Shown here in pieces: positions 34,801 through 44,141 of a stretch of DNA of 64,000 nt. The DNA comes from Plasmodium coatneyi. Taxonomy: Eukaryota; Apicomplexa; Aconoidasida; Haemosporida; Plasmodiidae. The position numbers were made by a program, and so were the translations under genes. The stretch covers positions 62,001 through 126,000 of the forward strand of contig NC_033565.1 of the NCBI RefSeq assembly GCF_001680005.1. Reading direction: 5' to 3'. Below the pieces are notes generated by a model that did no database searches, was not told the DNA's origin, and was given only the letters and a program-made list of their open reading frames with translations. Each line of letters begins with the position of its first letter. The stretch's first letter is position 1.

Positions 34801-36696
34801 TTCTGCAGGTACTCACAGTGGTCCCGGTCTCGAGGATCCTCCAGAGGAACTATTTGAGGGTGCTGAAGAGGGTACTACCGTACAGCCCGCTCCAGCTGCC
34901 GAACCTGCTGATGATGAACTGGAAGAACATAGTCAAACACCTCATGAGGTTTCGGGGCAACCTTCTTCTGTCTCTGAAGATGTTCAGAACGCTGATCCTG
35001 AAAAAGGTAATAGCCATCAAAGAACAAGCACTTCAAAAAATATGCACAACAGGATACACTCTACAAAAAAAATTATACATGTGCCCTACCCTCCCCCTTT
35101 CTAGTCATAATTTAACACATTCCTTTCCTATTTATTTCTTAGTTCAACAAACTGGACAGAATGCCTCCACTCCTGAAGCAGCTTCTGGTGAATCCGTTGG
35201 TACTGTTGATAGTCCTTCCAAGGAGGTTCATCCAAAGGCTTCTAACGAGCATGAATCAGCTCAGGACGTGGACATATCATCAGCTTTCTTAGGAGGGCAA
35301 AGTCCTTCTTCATCATTAGGAACAGAACACATAGGGTCAGGTGGTTCAGGGAGGGGGGGTGCCGGAGGCATCGCCCCTCCTGTTTCTGCCCAAATTAGTA
35401 ACAATAAGGACAACCTTCTTGATCTCCTTACCCCATACCTTCCTTTAATCCTTGTCTTCATTGGTATGTCTGCTATCAGTTATCTCTTTTGCAAGGTAAA
35501 CGAAGAAAGAAAAAAAAAGAAAAAGAAAAAAAGGAGTAAAAAAAAAAAAAAAAAAACAATAACAAAAAAAGAAAAAAAGAAAAAAAGAAAGAAAGGAAAG
35601 AAAGGGAAAAAAGAAAAGGAAGGAAGAAAAGAAAAGGAAAAAGGAAAAAGGAAAAAGGAAAAAGCAAAAAGCAAAAAGCAAAAAGCAAAAAGCAAAAAGC
35701 AAAAAGCAAAAAGCAAAAAGCAAAAAGCAAAAAGCAAAAAGCAAAAAGCAAAAAGCAAAAAGCAAAAAGCAAAAAGCAAAAAGCAAAAAGCAAAAAGCAA
35801 AAAGCAAAAAGCAAAAAGCAAAAAGCAAAAAGCAAAAAGCAAAAAGCAAAAAGCAAAAAGCAAAAAGCAAAAAGGAAAAAAAAAAAAAAAAAAAAAAGAA
35901 AGAAAGAAGTGTAAGGTTTTACTCTTAAGGGTGTAGGATTTCGCATTTTAGGGTGTGTATGTAGGATTTCACACTTATGGTGTAAGGCACTGCATTTAGG
36001 GGTGTATGTAGGATTTCACACTTATGGTGTAAGGCACTGCATTTAGGGGTGTATGTAGGATTTCGCATGTAGGGTGCACATTTCGCAGTTAGCTTAAAGG
36101 TGTTACTTATTGTTCCTAAAAACAACACTCACCTTTTAAAAAAACATCTTTTTTTTTTTTTTATCTTCTGCTTTCAGTATTTTACCATCGGTAAGCGAAG
36201 ACGACGTCACAGAAGAGAGGAACACTTAACCTCTCCTTCCTCAGAAGAACAACTCCTTGCTCATGTGGATGACCAGGCAGATGGTCCACATGCATATACC
36301 TTAGTAAAGGAACGCAAACATCGTTCTACGCCTAAAAAAAGTAGGAAAGAACGGGGCGTTCGTCATCGTGCTGGTCGTCGTCGTGGTGTACGTCGCCGAA
36401 TGATTATTGATATTTATTTAGAAGTCTTAGACGAATGTCAAAGGGGCAATCTGCATTCGAAGAAGGAAGACTTTCTTGAAATTTTGGTTCAAGAATTTAC
36501 GGGAAATGGATTTATAAAAGGCAAAAATGTTCCTAAGGAACAAGTTCCACGTTCAGATTCCGGGTTTACGGAGGAAGACTTTGTTCCTAAGGAACAAGTT
36601 CAGGTTCCTAAGGAAAGTGTTCCTATGGTTGGTGTTCCTAAGGAGCAGCTTCTAAGTTCAGGTTTCGGGTTTAGGGAAGGAAGTCTTTGTTCCTAA
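31899..36696 (+). CDS. SICAvar: SICAvar variant antigen, 6 exons, complete
   Basis: Exons: 31899-31994, 32121-32831, 32976-33747, 33897-35006, 35143-35495, 36178-36696; 1186 residues, with phase agreement at every junction. Exon 1: MAPSNGKDVVFGPLKEEWLE then KKGFGEKQGVGE. Exon 2 (33-269): Cys-rich domain (QCEEMYTG, EVCVFILKNLF, YVYCTVMSMW, KCKECEYKQLEP). Exon 3 (~270-526): DKVWQDMKKEW start, MCKNMMHIYYYM, FFRCIVGMMALFKLF. Exon 4 (~527-896): third Cys-rich domain (EFCKVFMKNLL, CYYVEPCDLLKIW) and a long Pro/acidic linker. Exon 5: TM (~988-1013), PYLPLILVFIGMSAISYLFC. Exon 6: cytoplasmic tail YFTIGKRRRRHRR, ending in SLCS. Largest SICAvar of the window. Last intron has a heptamer array. Confidence 0.93.
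35500..35905 (+). repeat. AAAAAGC heptamer array in SICAvar intron 5
   Basis: About 30 copies of AAAAAGC (35655-35870), flanked by AAAGAAAAGG purine DNA. Seven is not a multiple of three, yet no unit frame contains a stop, so it is open in all frames of both strands; the open frames are not genes. Confidence 0.95.
35930..36085 (+). repeat. GTAGGATTTCGCATTTTAGGG array in the last intron
   Basis: Five or so diverged units combining GTGTAGGATTTCGCA or GTATGTAGGATTTCACACTT with TTTAGGGGTG, directly before the cytoplasmic exon. Homologous arrays sit at 7777-7825, 42408-42607 and 57736-57958 in the same intron of the other loci. Confidence 0.9.
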
Positions 36697-37272
36697 GTAA
36701 CGTGTTCATAAGGACCAGGTTCAAAGTTCAAGTTTAGGGTGCAGGGAGGAAAACTTCGTTCCTGAAGAAACAGGTTCCAAGTTCAGGTTTTGGGTTTTAG
36801 GGTGTAATAAATATTTTTCTTTTCTTTTTTTTTTTTTTTTTCGTTTTTTGCATTAAATTTTTTACGTGTTCATGTGTTCCTGATATAAGTGGAAGTGAAA
36901 AAGAAAAAATTTTCTTACCCACTTTAGTTTGATTTGTTGGGTAAAATTTTTTTTTACTAAAGGATCCAAAATATGTTAAATTTTTTTTTTTTATAAATTT
37001 TTATCTTTGTGTAATTTTTTTTTCCGCTTTTTTTTAAATACTCAAATATTTTTTCGAAAATGTCAACAACTTTTTTCTTTTTCCGCATCCGCGTTGGGCT
37101 TATTGTTTCCTTGATGCAGTTATTTAAACACACATATAAAAGGAAAGGAAAAGAAGAAAGAAATGTGAAGAAAATGAATAAAAAAAAAGAAGGAAAAAAA
37201 AAGAAAAAAAAAAGGAGGAACGAAAAGGAAGAAAAAAAAAGAAGGAAAGGAGAAGCAAAAAGAAGGAAAAGT
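36697..37272 (+). other. SICAvar 3' flank: tail repeats, module copy 3, purine tract
   Basis: Post-stop tail repeats (36697-36810) are followed by the conserved block (GTTCATGTGTTCCTGATATAA, TTTGATTTGTTGGGTAAAAT, CCGCATCCGCGTTGGGCTTA) to 37135 and a purine tract to 37272. Same order as the other copies, slightly shorter. Confidence 0.75.
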
Positions 37273-37389
37273 GTCATTTTCCATTTATTTTTCTTTCCCA
37301 TATACACATACTGTATATATAAACTGTGTGCAAGGTGTTATTTATTGTTCCTTCAGAGGGGGGGGGTAGACTTCCCTTTTTCAGGTGTT

Positions 37390-37653
37390 CTACATCGGAA
37401 TGTAACCTATATTGTTCCGGTGACCGCTCGTATTATTATTCCTTCTTCCACTGGTCTGTCTTGTGCTGTATGCACCAGACCGTAGTGTTGAATTTTCTGT
37501 GGAGTCACCTATTGCTGAATTATCTGTGGAATGTTCAGTGAAAGTATCTTCTGCAGACACATTAAAGTTGTGGTGTCCATCTGATCTCTTTTTTCCTCCG
37601 CTCCTTCCATTTCCAGAAGTGTGGTTACCAAACCAAGAAGACCATGGTTTATA
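37390..37653 (-). pseudogene. Orphan KIR cytoplasmic exon (exon 3)
   Basis: An 88-codon exon opens after CCTTTAG with YKPWSSWFGNHTSGNGRSGG and ends NIGYIPM. It is intact but stands alone: the next 840 bp upstream on its strand is a 19-bp minisatellite, then heptad DNA, then a SICAvar on the other strand. Arrangement and neighbours repeat those of the orphan exon at 1473-1748, which suggests a segmental duplication of the whole SICAvar-KIR interval. Confidence 0.85.
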
Positions 37654-37669
37654 CTAAAGGGAAGGAAGG

Positions 37670-38500
37670 TTGTTAGGTGGTAGGGTGGTAGGTGGGTTGT
37701 TAGGTGGTAGGTGGATTCTTAGGTGGTAGGTGGATTCTTAGGTGGTAGGTGGATTCTTAGGTGGTAGGTGGGTTCTTAGGTGGTAGGTGGATTCTTAGGT
37801 GGTAGGTGGATTCTTAGGTGGTAGGTGGGTTCTTAGGTGGTAGGTGGGTTCTTAGGTGGTAGGTGGGTTCTTAGGTGGTAGGTGGGTTCTTAGGTGGTAG
37901 GTGGGTTCTTAGGTGGTAGGTGGGTTCTTAGGTGGTAGGTGGGTTCTTAGGTGGTAGGTGGGTTCTTAGGTGGTAGGTGGGTTCTTAGGTGGTAGGTGGG
38001 TTCTTAGGTGGTAGGTGGGTTCTTAGGTGGTAGGTGGGTTCTTAGGTGGTAGGTGGGTTCTTAGGTGGTAGGTGGGTTCTTAGGTGGTAGGTGGGTTCTT
38101 AGGTGGTAGGTGGGTTCTTAGGTGGTAGGTGGGTTCTTAGGTGGTAGGTGGGTTCTTAGGTGGTAGGTGGGTTCTTAGGTGGTAGGTGGGTTCTTAGGTG
38201 GTAGGTGGGTTCTTAGGTGGTAGGTGGGTTCTTAGGTGGTAGGTGGGTTGTTAGGTGGTAGGTGGGTTGTTAGGTGGTAGGTGGGTTCTTAGGGGGTAGG
38301 TGGGTTCTTAGGGGGTAGGTGGGTTCTTAGGGGGTAGGTGGGTTCTTAGGGGGTAGGTGGGTTCTTAGGGGGTAGGTGGGTTCTTAGGTGGTAGGTGGGT
38401 TCTTAGGTGGTAGGTGGGTTCTTAGGTGGTAGGTGGGTTCTTAGGTGGTAGGTGGGTTCTTAGGTGGTAGGTGGGTTCCTAAGTGGTAGAGTGGTAGGAG
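37670..38500. repeat. 19-bp minisatellite, about 40 copies
   Basis: The unit is GGTGGTAGGTGGGTTCTTA. The first units have GGATTCTTA instead, and a block of five at 38286-38385 reads GGGGGTAGG. These clustered variants suggest local unequal exchange. The + strand is G-rich. Confidence 0.95.
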
Positions 38501-39893
38501 GGCTGTTGGGGGTAATAAGTGGTAGGAGAGTTGTTAGGCTTGTTAGTATGATGTTCTTAGGGGTGTAGAATGATGTTGTTACGGATGGTAGCATGATGTT
38601 ATTAGGGATGATAGAATGATGTTGTTAGAGGTGGTAGAATGATGTTGTTCGGGGTGTTAAAATGAATGTTTAGGGTGTTAGGGTGAGGCTTCCGCGTATT
38701 AGAATCATGGTTTGGGGGTGTTAGGATGAGGGTTCTGGATATGAAATTGAAAGTTCAGGTTGTGGGAACGGGGTTAAGGTTGTGGGATAAGGTTTTTTTC
38801 TAGGATAAGAAAAAACAATATGGTTTGGTATTTAACTTCTTAGGAGGAATAATCTTTTTGTTAAGGAAAAAAGAATAAGGCAGGAGCAAAAAGAAAAACG
38901 AAAAAAAGAGAACCAAAAAAAAAGAACGAAAAAAAAAAAAAAAGTGAGGGATGGATGTAAAATGCATATGGGAGGAGAGAAGCGGAAGGTTGTATGTTAG
39001 AATTTTTTTGCTTTAGTTGTATTTTTAGAGAAAAAGAAAAAAAAAATGAGGGAAAAGGAGGAAGAAAGGCAAAAAAAAGGGTAGAGAGAAAAAAAGAATG
39101 TAAAAAAACGAAATGAAGGAAAAAAGAGAAATGAAAGAATAAGAAAGAGGGTTCAGTATATGGGAGTAGGTTTAAGGTTATGAAAATAGGGTTTAGGATG
39201 TTGAGGTAGGGTTCAGGGTGTGGGGGTAAGTTTCCTTTCTAGGTTATTTCAACAGCAATGTGGCGTGCTACTTAAGTCCTTAGGGAGAGGAAGAGGAGGA
39301 AGGGTAAGGAAGATACAAAGAAAGGAAGAATGAAAGAAAGAAGGAAGGAAAGAAAGGAAGGAAAGAAGAAGAAGTAGAGTTCTATGGGCTATTATAGTGA
39401 ATGTTCAAGGTGTGAGAATAAGGTTCAGGGTGTGAGAGTAGGGTTTTGGGTGTGAAATTCGGGTTTGGGGTGTAAAAATAAGATTCTTTTGTAGGTTGTA
39501 GAACAACAATATTACCTGTTGTTTAGTATCTTGAGGTTGTATGTACACTCTCTCTGCAGGAGGGTGCATCTACGAAGAAATAAGGAAATTAAAATGAAAA
39601 AGTTTAAGCAGAAAAAAAAAAAAAGTGAAGGTGAGAAAGAAGGATGGTTTAAGGTGTAAAGAAGGAAGGTATAAGGAAGAAGGATTTTTAGGTGTAAAGA
39701 AGGAAGCTGTAAGGAAGAAAGAAGGCTTAAGGAAGAAAGTAGGCTTAAGGAAGAAAGGAGGTTTAAGGATGAAAGAAGAATGAATGTTTGTACATTCTGT
39801 TGTACACACTTGTAGATACTTAGTGAAATACTATTTTCCATTTAGTAATTAAAGATTCCATTCATTGAATAAATAGTGGTGATGAGATAAAAA
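38501..39893. repeat. Degenerate heptad/purine region upstream of SICAvar
   Basis: GATGTTGTTAGGGATGGTAG units, heptad-like AGGGTTTAGG phrases, three copies of the dispersed ~60-bp element (38791, 39231, 39484) and purine tracts. At 39640-39785 there are AAGGAAGAAAGGAGGTTTAAGG repeats. Contents and order parallel 2700-4550. No gene was recognised. Confidence 0.75.
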
Positions 39894-42800
39894 ATGGTAA
39901 AAATGGCTCCACAGAAGACGAGTGAATATGAAGAAGACCATACGAAGGTAGAGGAGGAAGCGTTGGATGATGGTGCGCGAGATGGTACACCTCGTGGACG
40001 TCGTCCACGTAGTGTAAAAGGTTCAGCACACAGTAAAGCTAGCCAATTTGTTCAAGAGGGCGATGACGTATTAGTATCTCTCAGGCGAGGAAAGCCCGGA
40101 CTAACAATAGAGTCTGTTGAAGGCGGCGGGTATGGTTACGATTGCTTATATATATATACATATATATAGATGCATATATATAAGTACGTCTATAACATAC
40201 ATATATACATACGTATATATATATAACATATGTATGTGTATATATATATATGTGTATATATATGCTTTAAAAAATTGTTGTTGGACCAAAGAAGGAAAAA
40301 AAAAAAAAAAAGTATTCCTCTTTCCTTTTCTCTCTCTATGTTTTTTTTTGACCGATCCTTCCTGTAGGTCAATCGGACATGATGATGCTGTAATTATGAC
40401 AGGGGGTCCAGGTGCAGTTCTTCCGGGCACTGAGGGTATGCCGAATGGAGACACTCCAGCGTCAACAGTAACGGTGCCAACAACAACAGGATCAACAGGG
40501 AAGGATCAACGTGAAGCACGAACACCTCCTCCAACATCACCGAATGTATCAGTGGGCCCCACGGGGGATTCATTCACAGAATTCTTAAAGAAATGGATAG
40601 AAAGAAGAGGCATTACTACGGCGGATGATTATGTAATATGCACAAATATAAAATAAGGGAGTACATTATAGACAGATATTTATAAGTGTGTGCTAGGATG
40701 AAACGGAAAAGGGACAATGTATGTTGAGTGCATATATATGTACATATTTCCCTTTACTTTTTTCCCTATAGGAGAATATATGGGATGATATAAAAGCAGA
40801 GCGGGAAAAACTAATGGCAAATCTGAAGGGTGGTGAGACTGATCTAATGAAACAATTCTGCACGGAAGAAACAGTTTTGATAGCCAATGTTAAAATTGAG
40901 CCCATACAGAAGTCGTTATGTAAAGCCCTATTGAAGACATTCCTTTATATGGACGGAATAAATTTAGATGGGAAGAAGAAGGAAGAGAAAATAGATGAGG
41001 ATGAGAAAGAGGAAAAAGCTTTTATGAGATGTATGGTGGGAATTGTAACCATGTTCCAATTATTTGGGGATCATTGTTATTTTGAAAAATTTATGGATTA
41101 TGCATATACAGTGAAAGAAAGTTTAAAAGTGTTGTGGCCAGTTGGGGACAACACTAAGATATGTGCATGGATGGATTTTAAACAAGCAACAATAGGGAGT
41201 AAATTAATTGGGAAGAAAATGGCTGAATGGAATAAGAATGGGTACCAGGGTATTGCAGGTTGGAGGAATATAAAAGGAAGTGACTCGTGCACAGATACGA
41301 CAAGAGAACTAATAAAGAAAGGAAGAGAAAAAAAAAAAGATGAGAAGGATAAGGAAAAAATATGGATTGGGGAAGAAAGAGAGAAAGAATTAAGGGAAAT
41401 ATTGAAAGGGGAAAATTTTTTGTCAAATGAAGGGGCACAAGAAATATTGGAAAAAATGAAGAAGGGAAAAATCACGTGGGATGATGATCTGGTGAGACAG
41501 GTCAGAGAAAAAATTGAACAAGAGAAAAGAGAAAAACAAACCGAAATATCACAGGCCAGAGAAGATGATTCGACGGAAGATGATCTACAACCCGAACAAC
41601 CGCCCCAAGAACCAGAACCACCTTCAGATAATGTAATTTCTGAAGAGGAAGGAACTTCTAAAGACGAAACGGAGAAAGTGGACACGAAATCTGAACAGGA
41701 CGACCCAGGTAAGGAAAAAACTATAAACATTCCAACAATTATACAAAAAGGTGCACCCAGTATTCTGGGTGTCTGTATACCGCAGTTTTGAACATAGTGG
41801 ACCCAATACTTTCCTCCTCTTTATTTATTCCTTAGGTGCAAGTGAAACTACAACTCCTCCTACAGGTGACGAGAACAAAGACAAAAAATCTGATGATGGT
41901 GGAAAGGATATTGCCACTGCTTCTCTGGATGGCGGAGCCAACCCCCTACCTTCCCCTGCTGCCCCATTCAAGCAGCAAACAGACGACCCCTTCCTTCCTT
42001 ACCTTCCTACCATTCCTGTCCTAATGGGTTTTTCTGCTATGACCTACCTCCTTTGGAAGGTAAAAAAAAAAAACATTAATATAAGATAAAAAAGAAAAAA
42101 AAAAGTTAATATTAGAACAAAAAAAAAATAAAAAAAAATAAAAGAAGAAAAAATATATTTTCTGCACAAAGAAAAAAAAGAAAGAAAAAGGAAAAAAAAG
42201 GTACGGTTCTTGTTTTAGCACCCGGATTCAGGGTTACGTGCTTAAGGTTGTGGGTTTCAGGGTATAAGAACAACAATTTGGCCTGCAACTTAATTCCTTA
42301 GGGGAGGGTAGGAAGAAAGAAAAAGAAAAAAAAAAATTAATGCTAGAATAGAAGAAGGAAAAAAAAAAATGAAAAAAAAAAAAGAGTGCATGAGTAAAGG
42401 AGTGTGTGGTATTTCGCATTTTAGGGATGTGTATGTGCAGGATTTGGCATTTTAGGGTGTGTACGTGTAGGATGTCGTATTTTAGGGTGTGTACGTGTAG
42501 GATTTCGTATTTTAGGGTGTGTACGTGTAGGATTTCTCATTTTAGGGGTGTATGTGTAGCATTTCACATTTTAGGGGTGTGTATGTAGGATTTCGCATTT
42601 TAGGGTATTTGTAGTAGTAATTACGGTTGCGTGAATAAACATTGCACACCCCTATTAACAAAACATTTGTTCCCTTTTTTTTTTTCTTTGTTTTTTGTGT
42701 AGTATTTTGGCATGCTTCGTAAGGGAAGAAAACGTTACAAAAGAGCGCATCAAGTACGTGGTCCATCCTTAGAGCAGCAGATTGTTGACCATGTGGATCA

Positions 42801-43080
42801 CCTTGGTTCACGTGAATATTACATTGTAAAAGAACGCAAACCTCGGTTTACGCCTAAAAAAAGGAGGAAAAAACGTGCTGCTCGTCGCCGTGCCGGTCGT
42901 CGTGGTGTGGGTCGCCGCATGATTATTGATATTCATTTAGAAGTCTTAAACGAATGTCAGAAAGGGGGCCTGCATTCGACGAAGGAAGACTTTTTTGAAA
43001 TTTTGGTTAAAGAATTCATGGAAAGTGAGTTCATAAAAGAAGACTTTGTTCCTAAGGAACAGGTTCCAGGTTCAGGTTGA
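39894..43080 (+). CDS. SICAvar: SICAvar, short form with atypical N-terminus
   Basis: Exons: 39894-40129, 40368-40632, 40772-41708, 41836-42059, 42703-43080; 679 residues, all phases agree. Exon 1 (78 residues, MVKMAPQKTSEYEEDHTKVE..) is Arg/Gly/Glu-rich and unlike the other first exons. Exon 2 is Thr/Pro-rich (TVTVPTTTGSTGKDQREA) and ends FTEFLKKWIERRGITTADDY, which carries the W-x-E-[KR]-[KR]-G motif found in exon 1 elsewhere. Exon 3 starts ENIWDDIKAERE and is the only Cys-rich domain (LCKALLKTFLYMDG, FMRCMVGIVTMFQLFG). Exon 4 ends in the TM (~531-553), YLPTIPVLMGFSAMTYLLWK. Exon 5 is a 125-residue tail ending at a TGA inside a repeat. The first Cys-rich domain is absent. Confidence 0.9.
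42400..42610 (+). repeat. 30-bp array in the last SICAvar intron
   Basis: Seven units of GTGTAGGATTTCGTATTTTA plus GGGTGTGTAC. Same family as the arrays at 35930 and 57736. Confidence 0.9.
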
Positions 43081-44045
43081 GGGTTTAGGGAGGAATACTT
43101 TATTCCTATGGAACAGGTTGCAAGTTCAGATTCCGGGTTTAGGGAAAAAGACTTTATTCCTAAGGAAGGAGTCGCTAAGGAATGTGTTCCTATGGTTGAT
43201 GTTCCTAAGGAAGAGGTTCGAATTTCAGATTCGGGGTTTAGGGAGGAAGACATTATTCGTAAGGAAAGATTCTCCTAAGGAGCAGGTTCCATGTTCAGGT
43301 TCAGTGTTTCGGGAGGAAGACTTAGTTCCTGAGGAAGATATTATTAAAGGAAAGTTCCCTAGGGAAGATGTTCCTAAGGAAGGTGTTTCTGATGAGGAAG
43401 TTCCTAAAGAACAGGTTCCAAAGTTCAGATTTTCCGGGTTTTAGGGTGTAAGGAAACATTTTTTCTTTTTTTTTTTTTTTTTCTTTTGGTTTTGTATTGT
43501 ATGAAGGTGTTTACACGTTCATGTGTAATTAATATAAGTTCAAAAATTTTTTTTTTAGTTTACACAGGTGTTGCTAGGATAAGCGTCCACAAAAAAAAAA
43601 AGGAGGCCTTTTACTGCCAAAAAAAAAGATGGACTTGGCTTTTCACTGCTTTTTTTTTTTTTTTTTTTTTTGTTTTGTATTAAATTGTTTATGTTCATGT
43701 GTAAATCAATATAAGTTCAAAGGGAAGGAAAAAATTTCTTCCTTACTTTATTTTGATTTGTTTGGTAAAATTTCTTCTTTATTCCAGATTAAAAAAAATG
43801 CTTATTCATTCTGTTATAAAATTTTGACTTTACAATATTTTTTTTGTTTTTTAAAATACAAACACACTTTTTCGAAAGGGTCAATACCATTTTTTTTTTT
43901 TCTTTTCGCTCCCCTTTCTGGGAGTATTCTTTCCTTATGTGCTTATTCAAACTTAGAAATGTAGAAAAATAAGCAATTATATATGAAGAAAAGAAGGAAA
44001 GGAAGAGGAAAAAAAAAGAAGGAAAAAAGGAAAGAATGGAAGAAT
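43081..44045 (+). other. SICAvar 3' flank: long tail-repeat run and duplicated module copy 4
   Basis: Tail repeats continue to about 43445 in changing frames. The conserved 3' block then occurs twice: TTCATGTGTAATTAATATAA at 43518 and TTCATGTGTAAATCAATATAA at about 43694, separated by 175 bp. The distal part (TTCCAGATTAAAAAAAATGC, TTATTCAAACTTAGAAATGT) and a purine tract follow. Confidence 0.7.
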
Positions 44046-44141
44046 GGTCATTTTTGCTTCTTTACATTGTATGAATCATGCGCACTTATTTATGTGTTCA
44101 CCGAGGGAAGAAACATTTCCCTTCCTTTCCTTTTCTAAGTG

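Noticed and set aside
35445..35946. Minus-strand frames of LLFAFCF repeats and + strand KKQKAKS repeats
   Set aside because: Translation of the AAAAAGC intron array, open in every frame because no unit frame holds a stop.
37670..38500. CRISPR-like array
   Set aside because: Directly adjoining 19-bp units without unique spacers, in a eukaryotic genome: a minisatellite.
41098..41730. 210-residue minus-strand open frame
   Set aside because: Shadow of the Cys-rich exon of the SICAvar at 39894-43080; Ser/Phe-rich composition is the mirror of Lys/Glu codons.
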